From: Opitutaceae bacterium
GTDB taxonomy: Bacteria; Verrucomicrobiota; Verrucomicrobiia; Opitutales; Opitutaceae
Length of the DNA: 64,000 nt
NCBI GenBank assembly: GCA_027482185.1
Contig: JAIXWF010000013.1
Coordinates: 1,302,001 to 1,366,000, forward strand
Reading direction: 5' to 3'
In this document: positions 24,817 to 34,350 of the stretch, piece after piece
Position numbering within the stretch: position 1 is the stretch's first letter
How the letters are laid out: the number at the start of each line of letters is the position of its first letter
The notes under the pieces: model-generated
The model's input: the letters and a program-made list of their open reading frames with translations, nothing else
Database searches by the model: none
Told to the model about the DNA's origin: nothing
Program-made: the position numbers and the translations under genes

Positions 24817-27800
24817 TCAGCGCCCGAGGGCGCCGAGGCCGGCTTCGAGCAGGAGTTTCCAGAGGGCGGAGTTGTCGGGCTTGGCAGGCGTGCCGCCGAT
24901 CGAGAAATTCCGCGACATCAGGTAGTAGCCCTTTTCGTCCTGGGTGCCGCCGAGTTGGCCGACGCGCTGGAGCAGGAGGGCGAGTTCGCCTTTGGCGCCG
25001 AGCTGGAGCAGCACGTTCATCGGGGCGTCCTTGATCTGCTCGGGGTCCTTGGCGGCGACGCTGCCGTTGCCGGTGAGGCGCAGGATCGGGGAAATGAATT
25101 CGAGGGAAGTGAGCTTGAAGGAAAGGTCGGCGCCGCGCTCGACCTGGAGTTTCACGCTGTCGAACTGGACCTCGTTGAGCGCGCGGGCGAGTTCCGCGAC
25201 GGCGACGGTGGTGTCGGAGCCCTGCTTGGCCCCGAGCATGGCGAGACCGAAGGAGGCGATGTTCACGACGGTGCCGAGGTTTCCCTTGCGCGCGAGGTAG
25301 CGCATCGTGCCCTTGGTGCCGGTGAGCTCGAAACGGCCGAAGGCGTTTTTCGCGAGATCGGCGACGTTGCCGCCGTTGCCGTTGAGTTTGGCGGAAACGG
25401 TGGCCTGGGTCTCGAGGGGGGGCTTTTCGTTGGGGTTGGCGGCGCGCAGGATTTCGCCGATGTCGAGCTGCTGGACGTCGGCGGTGGCCGCGAGGGCGTA
25501 GGGCTGCGGCTGCTGCGCCGAGAAGGTGACGCCGCCGGCGAGCTTGAAGGGGTTCTCCTTGAACCGGCCTTCGAAGCCGTCGAGCGCGAGCCGGCTGTCG
25601 GTGATCGTAGCTGAACCGCGGATACCGCTGATGAAGGCGTCGGCGCCGTAGACGACGCGCTTGAGGTCGAGCTCGACCTTGCCGTTGACGCCCTGCCAGA
25701 AGGGGGCGAGGTCGCGGGTGGGTTTCGGGTCCGCCTTCGCCGTGGGCTTCGGCCCGACAAGCGCGGGCTTGCGGTCGGCCGGTGTGACCGGGGCGGGTTT
25801 GGCGGGTTCGGACGCAGGGGCGAGGGCGGCGAGGGGTTCGAAGTCGGCGACGAAGAGATTGGCGCTGGCGACCTTGCCGTTGAGGACGAAGGTCTTGCCG
25901 GCGGCGGCCTTGCCGAAGGCGGCGTTGACGGTGAGGTCGGATTTGCGCTGCGCATTCGTCAACGTGAGCGGCAGCTGCACGGTGCCGGAGCCGTCGGCTT
26001 TCTGCGCGGCCTTGAGCGTGAACTCGAGATCGCCGAGGGCGCGGTTGTCGGCCTTGGCGACGAGGTTCTTCGCGGAGAAGACGACGTTGGCGAGGTTCTC
26101 GGCGGCGAGGGCGACGTCGAAGGTCGCGGCGATCTGGCCGCGGCTCAGCGTGCAATACGGCGCGAGGCCGGGCTGCAGCATGAGGGCCGGGACGTCGGCC
26201 GAAAGGTTGCCCTTGGCGGCGAGCATGGGGGCGTCGCCGGGCTTGGCGGGCAACTTGGTTTCGCCGACGGCGGAGAAGCCGAGGAGGACGGCGTTGCCCT
26301 GCTTCAATTCGATTTGCTTCACGTCGAAGGTGACGAGCGCGCCGCGTTTCGTCGCGCCGAGCCGGGCGGTGAGATCGAGTTTTTCGAGCTGCGGTCTGCC
26401 TTCGAGGACGGCGCCGATCTGGCGGAGCTGCAGCGGCTCGGTGAACGCGACGGCAAGGTCGTCGAGCGACTTGAGCGTGAGGTCGAGGACGGCGCCGCCG
26501 GCGGTGCCGGAGAACTTGGCGTTGGGCACGAACGCATCGGCCCAGGAGAGCGGAAGGTCGCCGAGGCGGACGCGGGCGGCGACGGCGTCGGGTTTCGCGC
26601 CCGCGAAGGTCTTCGCTTTGAGATCGCCGGCGATCGGCTGCTGGAGCTCGACGGAGACGAGGAGGCCGCCGGCGTCGCGGTTCACCGTCGTGCGGTATTG
26701 GGTGAGCTGCAGGGCATCGCCTTCGAGGCGGCCGGCCGCGGCGAGGTCGAACGTCAATGCGCCGGGATCGAGCGGCAGGTAGGGCTTCAACGCGGCGAGG
26801 AGTTTGCCCTGCAGGGCGGCGGTGAACGCGATCGCGGGCTTGGTCGCCACGTTGGTGACGTCGGCCGTGAGTTTGCCGGCGACGCTGTCGCCGGCCGGCA
26901 GCGAAATCTTCAGATCGGCGAGTTCGGCGAGGACGCGGGTCGCGGAGTAGTCGACGGCCGGGCGGACGGAGACGTTGAGGTTGTCGGCGAGCTTGGTCTG
27001 GCCGTCGCGCACGGTGACGGCGCGGAGCGTGAGCGGCTCGAGCGTGCGGACGCGGACGCGGCTGCCGTCGGGCTCGGCCTCGAGGGCGACGGAGAGCGAG
27101 AGGTCGCCGCTGTCGATCACGAGCGGTTTGGCAACGGGTTGGGCCCAGGCGAGCGGGAGGGCCTGGATCGTGACGCGGGCGAGTTCGGCTTTCGCGTCGG
27201 CGAAGGTCACGCGTTTGCCGACGAGATCGTAGCCGATCTTTTGGGCGGAGACGACCTGGAGGATGCGGCGGCCGTCGGCGGCGGTGGCGTCGAATTCGAG
27301 GCGGTTGAGGTCGGCGCGTTCGCCGGCGAAGGCGCCGTCGAAAGTGAGGCGCGTGGAGACCGAGCCGACGGCCTCGAGGGCGGGCGCGAGCAGGGCGAGT
27401 TTCGAGAGCTGCGCGGTGAGACTGCCGGTGGCGGCAACGGCTTGGTTGACGGGGTTGAAGGTGAAGCGGCCGGTGCCGTTGGCGGCGATTTCCGGCAGGC
27501 CGAACCCGGCGAGGACGGCGGCGAGTTGCTCGCTGCGGACGGCGAGGTTCCAGTCGCCGGCGATGGCCTGCTGGGCGGCCGTGTACTGGGCGTTGACCTT
27601 GAGCAGGGGCTCGACGGCGGTGCCGCGGAGCAGATTGAGGACGGCGGCGTAGGTTTCGTTGCCGGAGGCGGCGGGCTGCGCGATTTTGGCCGTGAGCTGG
27701 ATGCGGTCGGCGGGGAGTTTCGGGCCCATGGCGGCGGCGATGGTGTCGACTTCCACGAGATCGATGCGGCCGTCGGCGGCGATTTGCACGACGGCGGAGC

Positions 27801-28413
27801 CGGTGGCGCGGAGGGCGCGCAGCGGGGCGGCGGGCTTGGCGTCGTCGAAGTCGAGGATCCACTCGATCTTGCCGCGGCGGCCGGTCTCGAGGTCGGAACC
27901 CTTGAGTTCGAAGACGAGTGTCTGCTGCTGCGGGAGCAAGATGCGGCCCTTGGTGGAGAGGGCGGCGAGGCGGACGACCATCGGCAGTTGCGCGGATTGC
28001 AGGAGGCCGGCGAAGGGCGGCTTGGGCGCGGCGGGGGCGGTCGTGGCCGTCGGCGCGGGCGCGGATGCGGCCGGTTTCGGGGTCGGGTTGCGGAGGTCGA
28101 CGACGAGTTCGTTGATGGTGAGGGAGTCGGCGTTGACGCGGTTGCCGGTGAGGTAATCCATCGCGGAGTACTTGGCGGAAACGCCTTTGGCGGTGACGAC
28201 GATGCCGTCCTGGGCATAGCGCAGATCGACAACTTCGGCGTCGGAGAAACCGGCGGCGACGCGGTCGACCTCCACGGTCATGCCCGGCTGGCCGGCGACG
28301 GCCTTCCGGACCGCCCACGTCTGGAGGGCGGGCGTGAGCGCGAGACCCAGAATGATCGCCCCGAGGACGACCACACCGGCAACAACGAGACCCGTGATTT
28401 TGAGCGCTTTCAT
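24817..28413 (-). CDS. Giant AsmA-like envelope protein
   Basis: 1198 residues from the ATG at 28413, selected because MKALKITGLVVAGVVVLGAI gives one N-terminal membrane anchor. A longer frame adds 14 residues of no character. The rest is a long series of beta-strand-rich repeats with few cysteines, and the C-terminal region (LNGNGGNVADLAKNAFGRFELTGTKGTM) resembles the AsmA C-terminal domain with its G-N-G-x-N-x-A-D-L motif. AsmA/TamB/YhdP-type proteins bridge the periplasm and carry phospholipids to the outer membrane. That role is inferred from the family. It probably starts its own transcript; the 272 bases upstream contain only a half repeat. Confidence 0.82.
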   Translation of the reverse strand: MKALKITGLVVAGVVVLGAIILGLALTPALQTWAVRKAVAGQPGMTVEVDRVAAGFSDAEVVDLRYAQDGIVVTAKGVSAKYSAMDYLTGNRVNADSLTINELVVDLRNPTPKPAASAPAPTATTAPAAPKPPFAGLLQSAQLPMVVRLAALSTKGRILLPQQQTLVFELKGSDLETGRRGKIEWILDFDDAKPAAPLRALRATGSAVVQIAADGRIDLVEVDTIAAAMGPKLPADRIQLTAKIAQPAASGNETYAAVLNLLRGTAVEPLLKVNAQYTAAQQAIAGDWNLAVRSEQLAAVLAGFGLPEIAANGTGRFTFNPVNQAVAATGSLTAQLSKLALLAPALEAVGSVSTRLTFDGAFAGERADLNRLEFDATAADGRRILQVVSAQKIGYDLVGKRVTFADAKAELARVTIQALPLAWAQPVAKPLVIDSGDLSLSVALEAEPDGSRVRVRTLEPLTLRAVTVRDGQTKLADNLNVSVRPAVDYSATRVLAELADLKISLPAGDSVAGKLTADVTNVATKPAIAFTAALQGKLLAALKPYLPLDPGALTFDLAAAGRLEGDALQLTQYRTTVNRDAGGLLVSVELQQPIAGDLKAKTFAGAKPDAVAARVRLGDLPLSWADAFVPNAKFSGTAGGAVLDLTLKSLDDLAVAFTEPLQLRQIGAVLEGRPQLEKLDLTARLGATKRGALVTFDVKQIELKQGNAVLLGFSAVGETKLPAKPGDAPMLAAKGNLSADVPALMLQPGLAPYCTLSRGQIAATFDVALAAENLANVVFSAKNLVAKADNRALGDLEFTLKAAQKADGSGTVQLPLTLTNAQRKSDLTVNAAFGKAAAGKTFVLNGKVASANLFVADFEPLAALAPASEPAKPAPVTPADRKPALVGPKPTAKADPKPTRDLAPFWQGVNGKVELDLKRVVYGADAFISGIRGSATITDSRLALDGFEGRFKENPFKLAGGVTFSAQQPQPYALAATADVQQLDIGEILRAANPNEKPPLETQATVSAKLNGNGGNVADLAKNAFGRFELTGTKGTMRYLARKGNLGTVVNIASFGLAMLGAKQGSDTTVAVAELARALNEVQFDSVKLQVERGADLSFKLTSLEFISPILRLTGNGSVAAKDPEQIKDAPMNVLLQLGAKGELALLLQRVGQLGGTQDEKGYYLMSRNFSIGGTPAKPDNSALWKLLLEAGLGALGR

Positions 28414-28549
28414 GTCGAACCTTACACCGGACCAGCAACAAACGCCTGCCGACAAGCGAATTTTTCCGCGGTCGGAGAAGGTGCGCGCAAGGACGCCCGG
28501 TCGAAGGAAAGGTTCCTTGCCTCGCGAGGGGCGGTGTCAGGAGTTTCCG

Positions 28550-28595
28550 TGGGTCACGGAGACCACGGAGGGAATACCGGAGGTCACGGAGCGGA
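28550..28595. repeat. GGTCACGGAG-type half repeat
   Basis: Words GGGTCACGGAG, ACCACGGAGGG and AGGTCACGGAGCGG lie between the SGNH hydrolase stop (28686, minus strand) and the AsmA-like start (28413, minus strand). They are related to the CACAGAG element at 24507-24693. No inverted right arm is evident. Confidence 0.5.
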
Positions 28596-28685
28596 AGGCC
28601 GTGCCGGTCGGCCACGTTGGCCGGCCGTGCCCGGTGTTTCGCCCGCGGGTGCGCGCGGTTGCGCGCAGGGGGCCTGGCCGGAGAT

Positions 28686-29837
28686 TTATTTCTTCAAGGC
28701 GGCGCGGAGCACCGGCTCGAAGCGGTCGGCTTGGCGGACGAAACCGAGATCGCTGGGGTGCGAGCCGTCGGTTGCGCCCTCGGCATCGTCGCCGAGAAGG
28801 TCGTCGCCGCCGAGGTAGAACAGGCCTTTCACGCCTTCTTTCTGCAGCGCGGCGTAGGCTTCCTTGAGGGCGGCGTGGTTGTCCGTGTGATGCTTGTTCC
28901 GCGCGGGCAAGATCCAGGCGTTGGTGTTGCGGCGGTCCTCGACGAGGACGATGGGCGTCTCGGGCCGCGCGGCGCGCAGCTGTTTCACGAGCGGGATGCA
29001 TTTGGCGCGGACATCGGCGGCGCCCATGTTGGGCAGGCAGTCGATGACGTAGACGGCGGCGTCGATCTTGACCAGGAGATCGCCGACGGCGGCGTCCATG
29101 CGGCCATTGCCGGAGAAGCCGAGATTGACGACGGGCAAATCGAGCCGGCGGCCAAGGATGGCGGTGTGGACCATGCCGGGGCGCGAGGCGCTGGCGCCGT
29201 GGGTGATGGAAGTGCCGTAAAAGACGACGGGCTTGGCGGTGCGCGGGGCGACAGGTTCGAATTTCGCGTTCGGGGCGACGCCGAGCTTCAGGTGTTCGAC
29301 GCCGTTGTAGAGCGGCAGGTAGACGGCGTAGTCGCGGAAACCGGGCGCGAGGCCGCCGGAGATTTCCTGCCGGACGAGCTGCTTGGTCGGGCGCGTGGCG
29401 CCGGCCCAACGCCACTTGCCCTGGGCGTCGCGGGCGTAGAGATCGAGGCCGCTGGCACCGATGGCGGTCATGTTGACGCCGGCGAGCTGTTCCTTGTGGA
29501 GACCGTAGTCGGCCCAGATGGTCGGGGAGTCGGTCCGGAAATGCACCAACATGCCGGCGCTGTCGCGGCTGAGGCGCCAGACGGCGGCGGTGACCTTGCC
29601 CTCGGCTTCGGCGGGGAAGCGGTCGAACCAGCGCTTGCGTTCCAGATCGCCGAAGGCGCGGCCTTCCACGCCCCACGTCGTGACATCGTGCCAGACCAGT
29701 TTCGGTTCGCCGCCTTTTTTCTGGTCGGTGACGGGCTCGGCGACGAGCGGCGGCGGCGTGGCCGGCTGGGCGCGGAGGCCGGCGGCACCGGCGAACAGGA
29801 AGGCGAAGGCGGCGAGGCGGAGGAGACGCGGGGGCAT
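28686..29837 (-). CDS. Secreted SGNH/GDSL-type hydrolase
   Basis: 383 residues with an N-terminal signal (PPRLLRLAAFAFLFAGAAGLRA). The C-terminal half has the SGNH blocks: block I FYGTSITHG with the nucleophile Ser, block II GFSGNGRMD with Gly and Asn, and block V DGSHPSDLGF with Asp and His, the catalytic residues. The N-terminal half resembles the beta-sandwich found in secreted SGNH carbohydrate esterases. It probably removes acyl groups from polysaccharides in the periplasm. The substrate is unknown. The next gene on the same strand starts at 31157, with a 54-base gap between them, so they may share a transcript. Confidence 0.88.
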   Translation of the reverse strand: MPPRLLRLAAFAFLFAGAAGLRAQPATPPPLVAEPVTDQKKGGEPKLVWHDVTTWGVEGRAFGDLERKRWFDRFPAEAEGKVTAAVWRLSRDSAGMLVHFRTDSPTIWADYGLHKEQLAGVNMTAIGASGLDLYARDAQGKWRWAGATRPTKQLVRQEISGGLAPGFRDYAVYLPLYNGVEHLKLGVAPNAKFEPVAPRTAKPVVFYGTSITHGASASRPGMVHTAILGRRLDLPVVNLGFSGNGRMDAAVGDLLVKIDAAVYVIDCLPNMGAADVRAKCIPLVKQLRAARPETPIVLVEDRRNTNAWILPARNKHHTDNHAALKEAYAALQKEGVKGLFYLGGDDLLGDDAEGATDGSHPSDLGFVRQADRFEPVLRAALKK

Positions 29838-29891
29838 GGAAATCCGGATACGGGAGGGCGGGGTGGGAAGGCGGACGCGGAGGCGGAGCGG

Positions 29892-31157
29892 TTACTCCGT
29901 CTTCTTCGCGGGCGCGGCTTTGGCGGGGGCGGGCGGGGCGGGTTGGTAGTACGGCGTCATCGCCTCGACGATCTTGGCGATGGCTTCCCTGGGATCGATG
30001 ACGCCGTTGTGGCGCCAGATGATCTCGCCGCCGGGCGCGACCAAGACCGTGTGCGGGATCGGACCGGGCCATTTCGGGTCGAGGACCTTCATGAGTTCTT
30101 CCTGGCTGGCGGCGGCGTAAAGGTAGTGGTTGGTCTTGCGGCCCTCTTTTTCGACGGAGTTCTGTTTCCGCTTGGTGAGCCCGGCGCCTTGCTTCTGGAG
30201 AAACGCCTGCGCCTTCGAAATCTGTTTCGGGTCGTCGAAACTGAGCGTGATCAACTCGAACTCGCGCATGTCGAATTTGCGGGAAATGGCGACGAGGTCG
30301 GGGAACTCCTCGACGCACGGGCCGCACCACGTGGCCCAGATATTGAAGAGACGGTATTTGCCGGTGGGGTTGGCGCGGAGGGCGGCGACACCGGCGGTGT
30401 CGATCGGCTCGATGGTGACAGGAATCGTGGTCCAAGAGGCTTCGAGGGCCTGGTGCTTCTCGCGTTTCTCGCGCCACTTGGTGGAGCAGCCGAAGGGTTT
30501 GGTCTGGGCGACGGCGACGGGGCGGCCGGCGAAGAGGGCCTCGAGGGCATCGCGCACGTAAGGCTTCTTCACCGTTTCCTCCTGCGGGTAGCGGGAATCG
30601 TCGAAGGCGCCGGCGTACCGGAGCTTCCGTTCCTTGTCGAAAATGAACACATGCGGCGTCGCGAGGCAGCCGTAGGCGCGGGCGATCTGCTGCGTGTCGC
30701 CGTCGTACAGATACGGGAAATCCCAGCCGTTCTTTTTGGCGTAGGGTTTCATTTCCTCGAAGGAATCGCCGTACTCGCCGTAGCCGAGTTCGTCGGCGCT
30801 GAGGCCGTCGGGGTGGTTGGGATTGATCGCGACGAGGGCGAAGCTTTTGCCGCGGTAGTCGTTCCGCAGCTTCATGAGGCGGCCCTCGATGCCGTGGGAC
30901 GTCGGGCAATGGTTCGACGTGAAGAGAATCATCAGGACGTCGGGACCGGCGAAGTCCTGCAGCCGGTAGGTGCGGCCGTCGATGCCGGGGAGGGCGAAGT
31001 CGGGCGCGGCGTCGCCGAGGGCGAGGGTTTTGAAGCCGGCGGGATTGCCGTTCTTGTCGAGCAAGGGCGGTTTTGAGGCATCGGCGGCGCGCAGCGGCGC
31101 GGCGACGAGGCAGAGGAACGCGGAAAGACGCAGGAGCAGACGGACGGAACGCGGCAT
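29892..31157 (-). CDS. Secreted protein with two thioredoxin-fold domains
   Basis: 421 residues with a signal (MPRSVRLLLRLSAFLCLVAAPLRA). Domain 1 (about 45-200) is peroxiredoxin/TSA-like with one cysteine in FTSNHCPTSHGIEG, in place of a CxxC. Domain 2 (about 225-400) is TlpA-like with the redox motif FNIWATWCGPCVEEFPD. The two domains in one chain suggest a periplasmic thiol oxidoreductase or cytochrome-c-maturation-type reductant with a partner or regulatory domain. TlpA/ResA-like proteins and Verrucomicrobial AhpC/TSA fusion proteins are the relatives. Electron source and client are unknown. Confidence 0.85.
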   Translation of the reverse strand: MPRSVRLLLRLSAFLCLVAAPLRAADASKPPLLDKNGNPAGFKTLALGDAAPDFALPGIDGRTYRLQDFAGPDVLMILFTSNHCPTSHGIEGRLMKLRNDYRGKSFALVAINPNHPDGLSADELGYGEYGDSFEEMKPYAKKNGWDFPYLYDGDTQQIARAYGCLATPHVFIFDKERKLRYAGAFDDSRYPQEETVKKPYVRDALEALFAGRPVAVAQTKPFGCSTKWREKREKHQALEASWTTIPVTIEPIDTAGVAALRANPTGKYRLFNIWATWCGPCVEEFPDLVAISRKFDMREFELITLSFDDPKQISKAQAFLQKQGAGLTKRKQNSVEKEGRKTNHYLYAAASQEELMKVLDPKWPGPIPHTVLVAPGGEIIWRHNGVIDPREAIAKIVEAMTPYYQPAPPAPAKAAPAKKTE

Positions 31158-31311
31158 GGTGGGGAGGGGAACGACGGGGGAACGACGCCGGCCAACGGGC
31201 TAGACGGCCGGTCCGGGCAACGCAAGCGGAGGGATGGGACGGGTCAAACTTGGGCGGCGGCGGACCGGCGGACAAGTGCGGCGACGCTTTTGGGCCCACG
31301 GTCGGCAGCAT

Positions 31312-31424
31312 GGCCGCAAAGAGACGCAGGGCGCGCAGAAGATCGGAGGCTCGGGTCGATCGATGCAGGGCGCGGATGCAGGCCCGCAGTTTCCGCCTTT
31401 GCGACTTTTGCGCATCTTTGCGGC
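31312..31424. repeat. CGCAAAG-type inverted repeat element
   Basis: GGCCGCAAAGA at 31312 begins the left arm, followed by GACGCAGGGCGCGCAGAAG. The right arm reads CCTTTGCGACTTTTGCGCATC and ends TTTGCGGCC at 31424. The outer 11 bases are exact reverse complements. The family recurs at 58080-58229. It fills most of the 342-base gap (31158-31499); no gene is seen there. Confidence 0.8.
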
Positions 31425-31499
31425 CGCGTCTTCCGTCCGCGGACGCAAATAAGAGTTGCCGCGATTTTCGGGCCGCGCGGATAGTGGCGATTCCCCTCT

Positions 31500-32663
31500 A
31501 TGAAAAACGTCCGCCTCGGCATCGTCGGTCTCGGCAACATCGGCAAGTTCCACACCAGCTACCTGCTGGAGAACAAGATCTCCCGCTGCACCCTGGCGGC
31601 GGTGAGCGACGCGTATGCGCCCGGCCTCGAGCCGTTCAAAAACAAGCCGGGCCTGAAGACCTTCGCGAACTGCGAGGAAATGATCCGTTCCGGCGAGATC
31701 GACGCGCTCGTGATCGCGACGCCGCACTTTCTCCACACCTCGATCGGCATCGACGCCCTGCAAAAGGGTCTGCACGTCATGGTCGAGAAGCCGATCTCGG
31801 CGCACAAGGCCGACGCCGAGCGCCTGATCGCGGTCGCGCAGCAGCACCCGAAGCAGGTGTTCGCGGGCATGTTCCAGATGCGCGTCGAGCCGCGCTACCA
31901 GAAGATCCGCCAGCTCATCGCGAGCGGCCAGCTCGGCCAAGTGGTGCGCGTGAACTGGATCATCACCGACTGGTTCCGCACCGAGGCCTACTACGCGAGC
32001 GGCGGCTGGCGCGCGACTTGGAAGGGTGAGGGCGGCGGCGTGCTGCTCAACCAATGCCTGCACCAGCTCGACATGCTGCAGTGGCTCTGCGGCATGCCGG
32101 CGCGCGTGCGCGGTTTCTGCCAGCTCGGCCGTTTCCACAACATCGAGGTCGAGGACAACGTGACCACGTATCTGGAATGGAAGGACGGCGCGACCGGCGT
32201 GTTCCTTTCCTCCACCGGCGAGGCCCCCGGCACCAACCGTTTCGAGATCTGCGGCACGCGCGGCAAGGTCGTCCTCGAGAACAACAAGCTCAGCTTCACG
32301 CGCAACGACGCCGATATGGTCGAGTTCAGCAAGTCCTCGAAGAGCGGCTTCGCGAAGCCGGACGTGTGGAACGTCGAGATCCCCTTCGATACGGCGAACA
32401 ATCCGCACGGCATCCTCATGCAGAACTTCGTCGACGCCATCCTCGACGGCACGCCGCTGATCGCGCCGGGCGCCGAGGGCATGGGCTCCGTCGAACTGGC
32501 CAACGTGCTGCTGTATTCCTCGCTGATCAACCAGACCGTCGAGCTGCCGATGGACAGCAAGGCCTGGGAAACGAAGCTCAACGAACTCATCGCGAATTCG
32601 AAGCACGAGAAGAAGGTCGTCGCGAACACGAGCGAGGACTTCACGAAATCGTTCCGCCGCTGA
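31500..32663 (+). CDS. Gfo/Idh/MocA-family oxidoreductase
   Basis: 387 residues. The Rossmann NAD(P) motif is VRLGIVGLGNIGKFHTSYLL at the N-terminus. The family signature EKPISAHKADAERL contains the catalytic-site lysine. The C-terminal alpha/beta domain follows (GGGVLLNQCLHQLDMLQWL). These enzymes oxidise or reduce sugars, inositols or biliverdin-like compounds; the substrate is not evident from sequence. No signal peptide, so cytoplasmic. It stands alone after a repeat-filled gap and probably has its own promoter. Confidence 0.9.
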   Translation: MKNVRLGIVGLGNIGKFHTSYLLENKISRCTLAAVSDAYAPGLEPFKNKPGLKTFANCEEMIRSGEIDALVIATPHFLHTSIGIDALQKGLHVMVEKPISAHKADAERLIAVAQQHPKQVFAGMFQMRVEPRYQKIRQLIASGQLGQVVRVNWIITDWFRTEAYYASGGWRATWKGEGGGVLLNQCLHQLDMLQWLCGMPARVRGFCQLGRFHNIEVEDNVTTYLEWKDGATGVFLSSTGEAPGTNRFEICGTRGKVVLENNKLSFTRNDADMVEFSKSSKSGFAKPDVWNVEIPFDTANNPHGILMQNFVDAILDGTPLIAPGAEGMGSVELANVLLYSSLINQTVELPMDSKAWETKLNELIANSKHEKKVVANTSEDFTKSFRR

Positions 32664-32683
32664 GGCGCGGTGCCGGGCGGGCG

Positions 32684-32719
32684 GCTGAAGTTGAGAGTTG
32701 AGTGCTGAGAGTTGAGAGA
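32684..32719. repeat. GTTGAGAG-type short repeat
   Basis: Words GAAGTTGAGAGTTGAG and GCTGAGAGTTGAGAG follow one another directly after the oxidoreductase stop. The family recurs after other plus-strand genes. Confidence 0.65.
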
Positions 32720-32822
32720 CCGGGCCGCGGGGGGCGCGGCCGGTCCGCACTGACATTCTCCGGAGGCCGGTACAGGCGGGAGCGGCCTTGCGCGGGACGG
32801 TGGCGGGGTCTAGCGCAGGCGC

Positions 32823-34196
32823 ATGGATCCTTTGCTTGCCGATGCCGCCTCCCGGGCCGTCCGTTATCTCGAGACTTTGCCCGCGCGGCCCGTGGCGCCG
32901 GCGCCGGTGGCCGTGGCGGCGCTCGCGGGGTTCGATGAACCGTTGCCGGCCGGACCCGGGGCCGCGGCCGACACGCTGCGGCGGCTCGACGAACTCGGCT
33001 CGCCGGCGACGGCGGCGATGGCGGGTCCGCGCTTCTTCGGCTTCGTGATCGGCGGCGCGCTGCCGGTGAGCCTCGCCGCGAATTGGCTCGCGGGGGCGTG
33101 GGACCAGAATGCGGCGCTCTACAAGCCGACGCCCTCGGCCGCGAAGATCGAGGCGGTGGCGCTGCGCTGGCTCGCGGATCTACTCGGGCTGCCGGCGGAC
33201 TGCGCGGGGTCGTTTGTCACGGGCGCCACGGTGGCGAATTTCTGCGCGCTGGCGGCGGCGCGGCACGCGTTGCTCAAACGCGCGGGCTGGGCGGTGGAGG
33301 CCGACGGACTCTTCGGCGCGCCGCCGCTGACGGTGATCGTCGGCGCGGAAATCCATCCGTCCGTCACGAAGTCGCTGGGTCTGCTCGGCCTCGGCCGCAA
33401 CCGCGTGGTCAAGGTGCCGGTCGACGGCCAGGGCCGGATGATCGCGACGGCATTGCCGGAGATCAAAGGCCCGACGGTGGTCTGCACGCAGGTCGGCAAC
33501 GTGAACACCGGGGCCTGCGATCCCGTGGCGGAGATTTGCCGGCGCGCGCAACCGGCGGGCGCGTGGGTGCATGTCGACGGCGCGTTCGGCCTGTGGGCGG
33601 CGGCGGCGCCGTCACGGCAACCGCTTGTGGCGGGAATGGCGGCCGCGGATTCGTGGGCGACCGATGCGCACAAGTGGCTGAATGTGCCGTACGACGCGGG
33701 GCTGGCGTTCGTGCGCGATGGCGAGGCGTTGCGCGCGGCGATGGCGATCACCGCGGAGTACTTACCGACGCAGAGCGAATTCCGGAACCCGGCCGACACG
33801 ACGCCTGAACTGTCGCGCCGCGCGCGCGGCATCGAGATCTGGGCGGTGCTGCGCACGCTGGGGCGCGCCGGGGTCGCGGACTTGATCGAACGCAATTGCG
33901 CGCAGGCAAGGCGGTTCGCGGCGCGATTGCAGGCGGGCGGGGCGGAGATTCTCAACGACGTTGTCCTCAACCAGGTGCTCGTGGCGTTCGGCGACGCGGA
34001 CACGACGCGCCGGACCATCGAAGCGATCCAGGCCGAGGGTACGTGCTGGGCCGGCATCACGGTCTGGCAGGGCCGCACGGCGATGCGGATCAGCGTGTCG
34101 AATTGGTCGACCACCGACGCCGACGTCGACCGGAGCACCGAGGCGATGCTGCGCTGCTGGCGGGCGACCGCGGTGCGGCCGCCGGTTGAAGGCTGA
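32823..34196 (+). CDS. PLP-dependent group II amino acid decarboxylase
   Basis: 457 residues. The PLP-binding motif is WATDAHKWLNVPYD, whose Lys forms the Schiff base. A PLP-contact motif, WVHVDGAFGLW, lies earlier. The family includes aromatic-amino-acid, glutamate and tyrosine decarboxylases. Length and motif spacing fit aromatic-amino-acid or related decarboxylases, but the substrate cannot be fixed. The start at 32823 puts MDPLLADAASRAVRYLE at the N-terminus, which is the usual helical start. A repeat begins before the stop and continues after it. Confidence 0.88.
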   Translation: MDPLLADAASRAVRYLETLPARPVAPAPVAVAALAGFDEPLPAGPGAAADTLRRLDELGSPATAAMAGPRFFGFVIGGALPVSLAANWLAGAWDQNAALYKPTPSAAKIEAVALRWLADLLGLPADCAGSFVTGATVANFCALAAARHALLKRAGWAVEADGLFGAPPLTVIVGAEIHPSVTKSLGLLGLGRNRVVKVPVDGQGRMIATALPEIKGPTVVCTQVGNVNTGACDPVAEICRRAQPAGAWVHVDGAFGLWAAAAPSRQPLVAGMAAADSWATDAHKWLNVPYDAGLAFVRDGEALRAAMAITAEYLPTQSEFRNPADTTPELSRRARGIEIWAVLRTLGRAGVADLIERNCAQARRFAARLQAGGAEILNDVVLNQVLVAFGDADTTRRTIEAIQAEGTCWAGITVWQGRTAMRISVSNWSTTDADVDRSTEAMLRCWRATAVRPPVEG

Positions 34197-34334
34197 AAGT
34201 TGAAGGTTGAAAGCCGGAGTATAAATGCGGCCACGGAAAATGCTCCGGGCGGCGGGCGCACGTTCCCTTTCCGGCAATTCCCAATCCCAAACTCCGAACC
34301 CCGAACTCCGAACTCCAAACTCCGAACCCTGAAT
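34185..34334. repeat. Composite repeat: GTTGAAAG arm plus CCGAACTCC arm
   Basis: GTTGAAGGCTGAAAGTTG and following words start at 34185 and overlap the last codons of the decarboxylase. At 34275-34334 the words CCCAAACTCCGAACC and CCGAACTCCGAACTCC follow. The same pair of arms, in the same order, occurs at 52293-52398 after trpB, which supports a composite mobile-like element. Confidence 0.65.
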
Positions 34335-34350
34335 TCGCCGCGCGGCAAAT

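Noticed and set aside
26314-28818. Long plus-strand frames antisense to the AsmA-like gene
   Set aside because: Composition (Gly/Glu/Asp/Arg) is that of an antisense shadow; the minus-strand frame has a membrane anchor and AsmA-type C-terminal motifs.
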